Source: an uncultured Dialister sp. | Lineage (GTDB): Bacteria > Bacillota > Negativicutes > Veillonellales > Dialisteraceae | Length of the DNA stretch: 22,660 nt | NCBI RefSeq assembly: GCF_900765565.1 | Contig: NZ_CAAFRZ010000260.1 | Location: 1-22,660, forward strand | Reading direction: 5' to 3' | Shown here: positions 7,542-14,151 of the stretch, piece by piece | Position numbering within the stretch: position 1 is the stretch's first letter | How the letters are laid out: each line of letters opens with the position of its first letter | Translations under genes and position numbers: made by a program | The notes under the pieces: model-generated | Database searches by the model: none | What the model saw: the letters and a program-made list of their open reading frames with translations, nothing else | Told to the model about the DNA's origin: nothing

Positions 7542-7758
7542 TGTGAATTTCTGTGAATAATTGTGAATAGGACAGAGGGGATAATTTACGGGAAATCCGA
7601 TAGTAAGGGATTTCCCGCCAATTGAATAAGTCTGTTCATAAGTGAAGAATCTTGTGAATAACTATATTTTACCATCTTCGAAGCTTCCTGTATATTCACA
7701 AGATGTATGGTGCAGTTCTTTCATGGACTACTATAGGTAGTAGATGAAGAAATTCACA
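7542..7758. other. oriC upstream DnaA-box cluster / dnaA control region
   Basis: Exact TTATTCACA boxes lie on the minus strand at 7552-7560 and 7653-7661. Near matches are CTATTCACA (7562-7570, minus), AAATTCACA (7542-7550, minus), ATATTCACA (7692-7700, plus) and AAATTCACA (7750-7758, plus). With the cluster between dnaA and dnaN this makes a bipartite origin. The same DNA must carry the dnaA promoter, but I could not fix -35/-10 hexamers with confidence. Confidence 0.8.
7589..7617. promoter_or_regulatory. 10-bp-arm palindrome in the dnaA leader
   Basis: CGGGAAATCC (7589-7598) and GGATTTCCCG (7608-7617) are exact inverted repeats separated by 9 nt. They lie between the proximal and distal DnaA boxes, 72 bp upstream of the dnaA start. 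There is no T tract after either arm, so an operator or RNA hairpin is more likely than a terminator. Confidence 0.55.
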
Positions 7759-7762
7759 AGTA

Positions 7763-7825
7763 AGTTAGAAGTTAGGAGTGAGGAGTCAGGAATGGTGGTG
7801 CGGCGCACAAATTATATGGCGCCGC
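7763..7825. repeat. AGGAGTG-family heptad array with GCGGCGC hairpin
   Basis: Four heptads at 7763-7790 (AGTTAGA, AGTTAGG, AGTGAGG, AGTCAGG) are followed by GCGGCGC (7800-7806), the loop ACAAATTATATG and GCGCCGC (7819-7825). The loop nearly matches that of the recF terminator hairpin. Confidence 0.85.
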
Positions 7826-7859
7826 TATTAGACATAGATGCGTCCCATCACTATTCCTC

Positions 7860-7907
7860 ACCTACTAACTCACTAGCCCACTAACCCACTAACCCACTGT
7901 CCCACTT
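7860..7907. repeat. Octanucleotide array (ACCCACTA-like, 6 units)
   Basis: Six 8-mers: ACCTACTA, ACTCACTA, GCCCACTA, ACCCACTA, ACCCACTG, TCCCACTT. This is the only array in the window with an 8-nt period. It lies between the dnaA control region and the promoter of the small basic gene. Confidence 0.8.
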
Positions 7908-7940
7908 TCCTCTGTTTCACTTTTCTCACTTTCCCAATTG

Positions 7941-7949
7941 TGATACAAT
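7941..7949 (+). promoter_or_regulatory. Candidate extended -10 promoter for the small basic gene
   Basis: TGATACAAT fits an extended -10 (TGN-TACAAT), 32 bp before the ATG at 7982. No good -35 is visible at 17 bp, which is common for extended -10 promoters. Confidence 0.4.
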
Positions 7950-7981
7950 GAAACAGACTATTGCAGGAAAGGAATCACGCC

Positions 7982-8227
7982 ATGAAAAGACCGCAGAAAG
8001 TGACACGGGAAACCAGGCCGAATCAGTATGCCCGGAAAATGTATGGTAAAGAGAAGACGGAAAAAATCATGGAAGATGAGGACCTGGAACGTATTGCGCC
8101 CAGCAGGAAGGGAACGAAGAAGAAAATCCGGACGGTCCTGAACCGGAAGCTCCGCCATTCCATGAAGAACAGGGATCTTCCCGATGGGGCGGCTTACCGC
8201 AGGGAAACTTCCTGGGAAGAAAAATAG
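7982..8227 (+). CDS. Small basic hypothetical protein (81 aa)
   Basis: I do not recognise this protein. It is rich in Lys and Arg from end to end (MKRPQKVTRETRPNQYARKM; later RKGTKKKIRTVLNRKLRH), with no signal peptide, membrane segment or cysteine, which suggests binding to nucleic acid or the ribosome. ATG at 7982 is preferred over TTG at 7961 because the ribosome site AGGAAAGGA lies between them. It has its own candidate promoter and a clear terminator, so it is a monocistronic gene. It diverges from dnaA at the position where many bacteria keep rpmH and rnpA, but it resembles neither. Confidence 0.7.
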   Translation: MKRPQKVTRETRPNQYARKMYGKEKTEKIMEDEDLERIAPSRKGTKKKIRTVLNRKLRHSMKNRDLPDGAAYRRETSWEEK

Positions 8228-8235
8228 GACATGAG

Positions 8236-8262
8236 GCGGCCCGGGATGGGGCCGCATTTTTT
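8236..8262 (+). terminator. Intrinsic terminator after the small basic gene
   Basis: GCGGCCC (8236-8242) and GGGCCGC (8249-8255) pair around GGGATG, followed by ATTTTTT. It begins 9 nt after the stop codon. Confidence 0.88.
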
Positions 8263-8303
8263 ATAGGAAATTTAAGATTTGCGGTTTTGCATGCTGGCGG
8301 TTG

Positions 8304-8469
8304 GAGTCATCAGTGTGGAGCTCCTGGCTTCCAGCTGCTAGAAGCCAGGAAAACTGGCCATCCTACGGCATGAATAACTGCCGGAAACATCGAATGGGAA
8401 GCGCCGCAGGCGAATCAGCTTTCCTAAAAGCCAGAAGCTGGCAGCTGGAAGCTCCCGCACATATGACTC
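8304..8469. repeat. 166-bp palindromic element, copy 1
   Basis: It runs from GAGTCA to TGACTC. Both arms are heptad arrays: GCTCCTG, GCTTCCA, GCTGCTA, GAAGCCA on the left and GCCAGAA, GCTGGCA, GCTGGAA, GCTCCCG on the right, so the element can fold back on itself. The centre carries CTACGGCATGA and GCGCCGCAGGC. Its length is identical to the copies at 15680 and 21342. An ORF upstream of the exonuclease start passes through it, which is an artefact. Confidence 0.88.
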
Positions 8470-8516
8470 TATCCATCAGCATGCAGACCGCCGGTTTTAT
8501 ACAGGGGAACAGACAT

Positions 8517-9062
8517 ATGGAAAAAGATAAAATACTCGTACTGGATACAGAAACCACCGGATTCCTTCCGGATGCGGAGGTGCTCCAGGTTTCCATTATC
8601 GATGGAAACGGAACGGTGCGGATGAATGAATACTTCCGGCCGGACCATACCTCCGCCTGGCCCGGTGCCATGGCGGTGAACCACATTACCCCGGCCATGG
8701 TGGCCGATAAGCCGTCCATCGGGGAGAGGAAGGAAGAAATTTCCCATCTTCTCCGGCATGCGGAGGCAGTGGTGGGATATAATATTTTCTTTGACCTGAA
8801 AATGCTTCGACAGAACGGGATATTCGTCCCCGGCCGCAGCCATCTCCGTGCCATAGATATTATGGGGCCTTTTTCGGATAAATATGGAGAAGAAAAGGGG
8901 CTTCCCCTCAATAAATATGGGCACTACAAATACCAGAAACTCATCACCTGTGCCGCCTACTACGGTTACGACGGCGGCGGCTGGCACGACAGCCTGGCGG
9001 ACACAAAGGCCACTCTCTTCTGTTTCTGGAAAATGGTAGAAGACGGGACTGTGAAGATATAG
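8517..9062 (+). CDS. DEDDh 3'-5' exonuclease (DnaQ-like)
   Basis: Probable 3'-5' exonuclease of the DnaQ/epsilon superfamily, acting on DNA or RNA ends in the cytosol. In 181 residues it carries all five DEDDh residues: D10 and E12 in LVLDTETTGF, D93 in NIFFDLKML, and H157 and D162 in HDSLADTK. There are no further domains, so it is a stand-alone exonuclease rather than part of PolC. The ATG at 8517 has AGGGG 9 nt upstream; the frame remains open upstream only through the 166-bp repeat. It may act in proofreading or RNA turnover, but nothing in the sequence says which. Confidence 0.88.
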   Translation: MEKDKILVLDTETTGFLPDAEVLQVSIIDGNGTVRMNEYFRPDHTSAWPGAMAVNHITPAMVADKPSIGERKEEISHLLRHAEAVVGYNIFFDLKMLRQNGIFVPGRSHLRAIDIMGPFSDKYGEEKGLPLNKYGHYKYQKLITCAAYYGYDGGGWHDSLADTKATLFCFWKMVEDGTVKI

Positions 9063-9099
9063 AAATTTATTAGTGGCTGACGGTTTTTGAACAGGCCTG

Positions 9100-9168
9100 T
9101 AGGAGTGAGAAGTGAGGAGTTAGGAGTTAGGAGTGGATGTGCGCCGCATCAGAATTATTGAGCGGCGC
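9100..9168. repeat. AGGAGT-family heptad array (5 units) with GCGCCGC hairpin
   Basis: Units TAGGAGT, GAGAAGT, GAGGAGT, TAGGAGT, TAGGAGT (9100-9134) are followed by GCGCCGC (9141-9147) and GCGGCGC (9162-9168). An inverted copy at 9563-9622 closes the other side of this 610-bp gene-free gap. Confidence 0.88.
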
Positions 9169-9183
9169 AGAGTTTGTATTCAG

Positions 9184-9319
9184 GCCAAACTTGGAAAACC
9201 TATGCAGGGGTTCCATCTCCAGGGGCCTGCATGCTATCGATGATCTCGTATATTGAGAATATTGGTAAGCAAGTTCCCCCTTAGAGATGAATGTCCTGTA
9301 TAGGACATTCAAGTTTGGC
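9184..9319. repeat. 136-bp segment bounded by 10-bp inverted repeats
   Basis: GCCAAACTTG (9184-9193) and CAAGTTTGGC (9310-9319) bound the segment. Just inside the right end is the hairpin AATGTCCT-GTAT-AGGACATT (9290-9309). No ORF is supported inside, and I saw no second copy in the window. Confidence 0.5.
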
Positions 9320-9385
9320 ATAAATAAGGCGCTTAGCCTGCCCATCAAAGCGCCTTCCTTTTAGGCCAAACGGCGGACGGCCAAA

Positions 9386-9502
9386 GGCCGGGGGATGGAT
9401 CCGCCTCGCAGAGGCGAGACCTGCGAAGCAGGGATCTTCCCAATACCCGCCCATCCATCCTGCGCCTCTGGCGCGCCCCTTCTCCAAGGGGCTGGATACA
9501 GA
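9386..9502. repeat. GGATGGAT/CCATCC palindromic composite, inverted copy
   Basis: It begins with AAAGGCCGGGGGATGGATCC and the hairpin GCCTCGCAGAGGC, continues through CCAATACCCGCCCATCCATC, and ends with the hairpin CCCCTT-CTCC-AAGGGG. Read on the other strand it matches the composite at 14459-14593. Two TTGAGAN heptads follow at 9515-9528. Confidence 0.8.
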
Positions 9503-9562
9503 GGGATAGAGTAACATTGAGAGTTGAGACCTGGCGGCAGAGCCACAGTCAGGTTTCATAAG

Positions 9563-9622
9563 GCGGCGCTATATAACTTGTGCGCCGCACCACCACTCCT
9601 CACTCCTCACTCCTCACTCCTA
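9563..9622. repeat. GCGGCGC hairpin with ACTCCTC heptad array (inverted copy)
   Basis: GCGGCGC (9563-9569) and GCGCCGC (9582-9588) are followed by ACTCCTC, ACTCCTC, ACTCCTC and ACTCCTA (9595-9622). It is inverted relative to 9100-9168 and ends 50 bp before the RNase HI start. Confidence 0.88.
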
Positions 9623-9672
9623 ACTAAGACCTGTGTGCTTATCAAGACTCTTAACAGTAAAGGAATTTACTT

Positions 9673-10452
9673 ATGAATTACACTTCCAAAGCAAAGAAAA
9701 AATATTATGTGGTAAAGAAAGGCAAGAAGCCCGGGGTGTATTATAACTGGCCGGACTGCCAGAAGCAGGTGCAGGGATTTCCCCATGCGGTGTTCAAGGG
9801 ATTCGTGTCCAGAAAGGAAGCGGAGGCCTGGTACGGGAAGCCCATCGGTGAGGCACCGGCGGCTGCTCCTGCGAAGGCTTCGGCAAAGCCTTCGGAAAAA
9901 CCGGATATCCATAAACTGGAGATTCTCTACCCGCCCCATCAGCATCGCATGGATGACAGCATTCTTTCCAGCGATGGTATCCATATGTCCCTGTCTCTTC
10001 CGGAAACACTGACCATCTATACCGATGGATCCTGCCTTGTGAACCCCGATGGCCCCGGCGGGTTTGCGGCGGTATTCCTTACGGAAGATGGACGGGAGCT
10101 CCTTTCTGTCACCGGCGGGGAACCGCGGTCTACGAATAACCGCATGGAGCTCCGGGCTGCCTACGAAGCCCTGAAGACTGTGAGTGACGGTACGGTACAT
10201 ACTATTTCCTTCTGCACCGACAGCAAGTACCTGCAGCAGGCTTTCACGAAGGGATGGGTAGAGAAATGGAAGAAAAACGGCTGGAAAACGGTACAGGGGA
10301 CGGACGTATTGAACCGCGATCTCTGGACGGCCCTGGACAGCCTCATGACCATGCATAACATCCATTTCCAGTGGGTCAAGGGCCATGTGGGGACAAAGTA
10401 CAATGAAATGTGTGACCGCCTGGCGAAGAGGGAGGCCATGAACTACAAATAG
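9673..10452 (+). CDS. rnhA: Ribonuclease HI with N-terminal viroplasmin domain
   Basis: Cleaves the RNA strand of RNA-DNA hybrids, such as primers and R-loops. The 259-residue protein has an N-terminal viroplasmin (caulimovirus P6-like) domain at about 8-55 (KYYVVKKGKKPGVYYNW, then FKGFVSRKEAEAWYG), a short Ala/Pro/Lys linker, and an RNase H domain from about 112. All four acidic active-site residues are present: D118 (YTDGS), E159 (RMELRA), D183 (CTDSK) and D248 (EMCDRLA), with H238 in the GHVG loop. The hybrid-binding N-domain is common in eukaryotic and many Firmicute RNases H. AAAGGAA precedes the ATG by 8-9 nt. A strong terminator follows, and repeats separate it from the exonuclease gene. 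Confidence 0.95.
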   Translation: MNYTSKAKKKYYVVKKGKKPGVYYNWPDCQKQVQGFPHAVFKGFVSRKEAEAWYGKPIGEAPAAAPAKASAKPSEKPDIHKLEILYPPHQHRMDDSILSSDGIHMSLSLPETLTIYTDGSCLVNPDGPGGFAAVFLTEDGRELLSVTGGEPRSTNNRMELRAAYEALKTVSDGTVHTISFCTDSKYLQQAFTKGWVEKWKKNGWKTVQGTDVLNRDLWTALDSLMTMHNIHFQWVKGHVGTKYNEMCDRLAKREAMNYK

Positions 10453-10484
10453 AAGGCAAGTGTTTCCCTTACGCTCAGGTACTG

Positions 10485-10527
10485 TCTCTCCCATCCCTGT
10501 CTTTACCGGGATGGGAGAGATTTTTAT
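10485..10527 (+). terminator. Strong intrinsic terminator after rnhA
   Basis: TCTCTCCCATCCC (10485-10497) and GGGATGGGAGAGA (10508-10520) form a perfect 13-bp stem with a 10-nt loop, followed by TTTTTAT. It lies 32 bp after the rnhA stop. Confidence 0.93.
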
Positions 10528-10636
10528 ATGGTTATAATTTACAAATTAATCGGTACTTCCATATATTCTTATAGCCTTGAGTGTTTTAATTAATAATAGT
10601 GGTTTTTTATTTTTTACAATTTTCTTTATTTTATAC

Positions 10637-10665
10637 TTGTACTTGATGTCATTTCAGCCTATAAT
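10637..10665 (+). promoter_or_regulatory. Promoter of the MntR-type regulator
   Basis: TTGTAC (10637-10642), a 17-nt spacer and TATAAT (10660-10665) sit in a markedly AT-rich upstream region. The leader downstream is about 65 nt and contains the inverted repeat AGAAATAA/TTATTTCT (10683-10690 and 10704-10711), which could be a metal-dependent operator or a weak hairpin. Confidence 0.75.
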
Positions 10666-10739
10666 AAGATTGAATCAAAAGGAGAAATAATTTTTTTAAA
10701 ACTTTATTTCTTATTTTCCAAAGGAAAGAGGGCATCATC

Positions 10740-11390
10740 ATGACATCTGGCAAGGAAGACTATTTAAAAGCGATTTATCTCATCAGTGAAAACCACGATG
10801 TGGTTACGAATAAGGAGCTTTCTGAAATGCTTCACGTTTCACCTCCTTCTGTCAGTGAGATGATTACGAAACTCCAAAAGCAGGGATATGTAGACTATAC
10901 TGCCTACAAGGGCAGCAAAATGACCCGGAAGGGCCGGAGAGAAGCGGGAAAGCTGCTCCGGTACCATGCACTGTGGGAAGTATTCCTGGTGGATAATCTC
11001 CATTTTTCCTGGAGTGAAGCCCATGAAATTGCAGAAGGTCTGGAGCATCAGACAAATGATGTACTTTCAGAACGGCTCGATGATTTTCTGGGCCATCCGG
11101 ACCATTGTCCCCATGGAGATCCGATTCCGAGAAAGGATGGTGTCCGCGTAGGTATTACGAATGAAACCCTGGCGGACCTGGAAGTGGGAGACAGCACCCA
11201 TATCCGTCGGATTGTGGAAGATTACAGCCTCATGGATTACCTGCAGAGCAAGAACATTTCCATCGACATGGCAGTGACAGTGAAGAATAAGGAACCCTAT
11301 GAGGGCCCCATTCTTCTCGAAACGGAGAAGGGAGATATTTCCCTGAGCTACAAGGCAGCCCAGCAGATTTATGTGGACGAAAATAAATAA
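10740..11390 (+). CDS. DtxR/MntR-family metal-dependent transcriptional regulator
   Basis: Metal-sensing repressor expected to control manganese or iron uptake genes. Three parts are visible in 216 residues: a winged helix at about 1-62 (KEDYLKAIYLI, then SPPSVSEMITKLQKQGYVDY), a dimerisation and metal-binding domain at about 65-135, and a FeoA/SH3-like C-terminal domain at about 140-210. Ligand candidates D7, H76, E99, E102 and H103 line up with the B. subtilis MntR set, and position 99 is Glu where DtxR and IdeR have Cys, which favours manganese. The C-terminal domain and the CPHGDPIP loop are as in ScaR/IdeR-type members. GGAAAGAGG precedes the ATG. No metal transporter is nearby. Confidence 0.88.
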   Translation: MTSGKEDYLKAIYLISENHDVVTNKELSEMLHVSPPSVSEMITKLQKQGYVDYTAYKGSKMTRKGRREAGKLLRYHALWEVFLVDNLHFSWSEAHEIAEGLEHQTNDVLSERLDDFLGHPDHCPHGDPIPRKDGVRVGITNETLADLEVGDSTHIRRIVEDYSLMDYLQSKNISIDMAVTVKNKEPYEGPILLETEKGDISLSYKAAQQIYVDENK

Positions 11391-11413
11391 GGGATCCCTG
11401 CATCCGGTATGAT

Positions 11414-11456
11414 CAAGGGGACTGTGATCGTGGTATCCATGATCACAGTCCCCTTG
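11414..11456. other. 16-bp perfect palindrome between the MntR-type and LysR genes
   Basis: CAAGGGGACTGTGATC (11414-11429) and GATCACAGTCCCCTTG (11441-11456) match exactly around an 11-nt loop. It lies 23 bp after the stop of the MntR-type gene, where a terminator is expected, but no T tract follows on either strand. The 165 bp from here to the LysR gene show nothing else. Confidence 0.6.
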
Positions 11457-11622
11457 CTGATAGGGCAGTTGGTATGCTGATGGATAGACTTATCTGCACG
11501 GGGCTGACAGCTGGCGGTCCCAGGCCATTGACTCTGCCCATAAAAACCGAAACCGTCCATACAAATTCATTGGTATTATGTTTTTTACACCCCATTTTCA
11601 TTTCCGGATATAAGGAGTCCAT

Positions 11623-12558
11623 ATGACACTGCAGCAGCTTCGATATATGATTGCCATCGTTCGCTGGGGATCTTTCAATATGGCAGCCCAGAAGCTTTTC
11701 ATTTCCCAGCCATCCCTTTCCAAGTCCATGAATGAACTGGAAAAGGAAATGGAGATTACCCTCTTTTCCAGGACCAGCCGGGGAGCGGTACTGACGGAAG
11801 AGGGCACCCGCTTTCTGTCCTACGCCCGGCAGGTGGTGGAACAGGCGGATCTCCTGGAGCATCGGTATAAGACCGGGGAACCGGTGAAGCGGGTCTTTGC
11901 GGTTTCTTCCCAGCACTATGCCTTCGTGGTGAATGCCTTTGTGGCCCTGGTGAAGGAGTACGGAAAGGAAAAGTATGAATTCACTCTCCGGGAATCCAGA
12001 ACCTGGGATATCATTGAAGACCTGCGGCTGGGCCGGAGTGAACTGGGGGTCCTTTTCATGGACCATTTCCGAAAGGATGTGCTTACCCACATTCTTCGGG
12101 AGGAAAACATGGAATTTTATCCCCTCTTCAAGGCGCCGGTGCATGTATTCATCAGCCGCCGCCATCCCTTGGCGGATAAAGAAAGGGTAACCCTGGAAGA
12201 TCTCCTTCCCTATCCCCGGCTCACCTATGAACAGGGCACCCATAATTCCCTCTATTTTTCCGAGGAACCTTTGATCAGCGAGTACAGTCCCAAGAATATT
12301 GTGGTCACCGACCGGGCTACCCTGTTTAACCTGGTCATCGGACTCAATGGCTATACCATCTGCTCCGGCATCCTGTCCCGGGACCTGAATGGCAGCGAGA
12401 TTATTTCCCGTCCCCTGGAAAGTGATGAGGAAATGACCCTGGGCGCCGTATTCCCCAAGGGCCAGCCTCTCCTGGGCATGACGAAGCGGTACATGGACCA
12501 CCTGAAGTCCTATATCTCCCATCTGGAAGGGGTGGAAGTGCTGTTTCCGGAGGAATGA
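11623..12558 (+). CDS. LysR-family transcriptional regulator
   Basis: DNA-binding regulator of 311 residues, the standard LTTR length. The N-terminal winged helix-turn-helix is at about 1-60 (MTLQQLRYMIAIVRWGSFNM, then SQPSLSKSMNELEKEMEITLFSR). Residues about 90-300 form the periplasmic-binding-like effector domain. AAGGAG lies 6 nt before the ATG. LysR regulators often control an adjacent gene; the next gene downstream, on the same strand, is a MetE-like methyltransferase 335 bp away. Control of methionine or sulfur metabolism is therefore possible but unproven. No divergent target gene exists, because the MntR-type gene upstream is co-oriented. Effector unknown. Confidence 0.92.
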   Translation: MTLQQLRYMIAIVRWGSFNMAAQKLFISQPSLSKSMNELEKEMEITLFSRTSRGAVLTEEGTRFLSYARQVVEQADLLEHRYKTGEPVKRVFAVSSQHYAFVVNAFVALVKEYGKEKYEFTLRESRTWDIIEDLRLGRSELGVLFMDHFRKDVLTHILREENMEFYPLFKAPVHVFISRRHPLADKERVTLEDLLPYPRLTYEQGTHNSLYFSEEPLISEYSPKNIVVTDRATLFNLVIGLNGYTICSGILSRDLNGSEIISRPLESDEEMTLGAVFPKGQPLLGMTKRYMDHLKSYISHLEGVEVLFPEE

Positions 12559-12610
12559 ACAGGTGAATGACTTTCGTGCACATTCTCACGTAAAAGTCTA
12601 TGGCTGTTAG

Positions 12611-12775
12611 TTAGGGGTTAGGAATGAGGAGTGAGGAGTGGATGTGGCGGCGCAAGAAAATAGAAGCGCCGCGAATTTATATATTTTCTTCCCTGAGCCC
12701 AGGCGAAAGCCTTTGCCCTGATGCGCATAGCCGTGTCCGCAGGACAGAGCCCTGGCCGAAGGCCGCTGCCCATTT
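12611..12775. repeat. AGGAGTG heptad array with GCGGCGC hairpin and long tail
   Basis: Heptads TTAGGGG, TTAGGAA, TGAGGAG, TGAGGAG (12611-12638) are followed by GCGGCGC (12647-12653), GCGCCGC (12666-12672) and a tail containing TATATTTTCTTCCCTG, CCCAGGCG and GGACAGAGCCCTG. The whole block is present again, inverted, at about 15371-15520. Confidence 0.85.
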
Positions 12776-12892
12776 GTCTGATTATAGATATACCTTAAAT
12801 CTATACCTACACATATTTTATCTGTATTAACGCATAACTCTTCTCCTGTGATAGTATACAAACATCACATCGCAAGCACAGGAGGAATCACT

Positions 12893-14017
12893 ATGAGCAA
12901 TACACATATACCATTCAGAAACGACATTGTAGGCAGCTTTCTTCGCCCCCAGAAGCTGAAGGAAGGGCGGGAGGCCTTTGAGAATGGACAGCTTTCAGCG
13001 GAGGGACTGAAATTTCTGGAAGATGAGGCCATTGTGGACCTGGTGGAAAAGGAAAAGAAAAACGGGCTCCATGACTTTACGGACGGTGAATTCCGGCGGG
13101 CCTTCTGGCACCTGGATTTCCTGGCAGCCCTTACGGGATGCCGGCAGGTTTCCGCCAAAGCCTGGTCTGTCCATTTCGAAGGAAAGCAGCCGAAGGCCAC
13201 CACATTCCGCATCGTAGGAAAGCTGGATTTCCCAAAGGACCATCCTTTCCTTTCCCATTTCCGGTTCCTGAAACAGTTGGAAGATAGGGACCATATAGCC
13301 AAGATGACCATCCCCTCCCCTTCCATGCTGCACCTCATGACCTGCGTCCGGGAAGAGCATCCGGTGCTCCCGGATATCTATGAAGGCCATGAAGACGCCC
13401 TCTTTGATGACATCGTCCGGACCTACCGGAAAGCGGTCAAGGCTTTTTATGACGAAGGCTGCCGGTACCTGCAGTTCGACGATACGTCCTGGGGCGAATT
13501 CTGCTCGAAGGAAAAGACCGATGCCTACCGGGCACGGGGCGTGGACCTGGAGCACATCAAAAGGAAATATGTGGACGTGCTGAACGCCATTCTGGCCGAG
13601 AAACCGGAAGATATGACCATAACCATGCATATCTGCCGGGGCAATTTCCGGTCCACCTGGTTCTCCTCCGGCGGCTATGAACCGGTGGCGGAAGTGCTCT
13701 TCGGAAACTGCCATGTGGATGGATTCTTCCTGGAATACGACAGTGACCGGGCCGGCGGCTTTGAGCCCCTCCGGTTTATTAAAGACCAGAAGGTGGTGCT
13801 GGGCCTGGTGACCTCCAAGACCCCGCAGCTGGAACAGGAGGAAGACCTGAAACAGCGCATCAGGGAAGCATCGAAGTACGTGCCCCTGGACCGGCTCTGC
13901 CTCTCTCCCCAGTGCGGTTTCGCTTCCACGGAAGAAGGAAACCTTCTCACCGAAGAGGAACAGTGGGCCAAAATCCGTCTCATCCGCAAAGTGGCTGATG
14001 AAGTGTGGGGAGAATAA
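12893..14017 (+). CDS. MetE-like cobalamin-independent methionine synthase, short (C-terminal-type) form
   Basis: Predicted zinc methyltransferase of the short MetE family (YxjG/YxjH type), which carries only the catalytic barrel of MetE. The 374 residues hold the expected zinc ligands: H and C in TMHICRGN, the acidic FFLEYD, and C in SPQCGFAS. FTDGEFRR near the N-terminus and FDDTSW are also typical. Full-length MetE is about 750 residues, so the methyl donor may differ from methyl-tetrahydrofolate polyglutamate. The start at 12893 has GGAGG 7 nt upstream; the longer frame from 12848 lacks such a site. It follows a LysR gene, and an intrinsic terminator about 95 bp downstream closes the unit. 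I saw no riboswitch in the leader. Confidence 0.87.
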   Translation: MSNTHIPFRNDIVGSFLRPQKLKEGREAFENGQLSAEGLKFLEDEAIVDLVEKEKKNGLHDFTDGEFRRAFWHLDFLAALTGCRQVSAKAWSVHFEGKQPKATTFRIVGKLDFPKDHPFLSHFRFLKQLEDRDHIAKMTIPSPSMLHLMTCVREEHPVLPDIYEGHEDALFDDIVRTYRKAVKAFYDEGCRYLQFDDTSWGEFCSKEKTDAYRARGVDLEHIKRKYVDVLNAILAEKPEDMTITMHICRGNFRSTWFSSGGYEPVAEVLFGNCHVDGFFLEYDSDRAGGFEPLRFIKDQKVVLGLVTSKTPQLEQEEDLKQRIREASKYVPLDRLCLSPQCGFASTEEGNLLTEEEQWAKIRLIRKVADEVWGE

Positions 14018-14112
14018 AAGGGAACATTGGAACTGTAAAAATTTTAGAAAACAGGATAGTGAAAAGTGGCTGAAGTGGCTCAGGGGAAATGGCCTTCGGC
14101 CAAGGGGAAGGT

Positions 14113-14148
14113 GTGCCGCCACAATTCATGGGGCGGCACGATTTTTAT
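14113..14148 (+). terminator. Intrinsic terminator after the MetE-like gene
   Basis: GTGCCGCC (14113-14120) and GGCGGCAC (14132-14139) pair, followed by GATTTTTAT. The loop begins ACAATTCATG, similar to the loops of the GCGGCGC repeat hairpins. Confidence 0.82.
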
Positions 14149-14151
14149 ATC

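Noticed and set aside
8304..8469. Insertion sequence with transposase
   Set aside because: At 166 bp it encodes nothing, and no transposase gene is in the window. It is kept as a palindromic repeat only.
8301..8516. N-terminal extension of the exonuclease
   Set aside because: These 72 codons are the 166-bp repeat. The ribosome site and the DEDDh motif place the start at 8517.
10830..10845. Second parS site (CACGTTTCACC)
   Set aside because: Only part of the motif is present and there is no palindrome; it lies inside the coding sequence of the MntR-type gene.
12680..12892. SAM riboswitch or T-box upstream of the MetE-like gene
   Set aside because: No kink-turn or T-box consensus, and no leader terminator before the start codon; most of the region is repeat tail.
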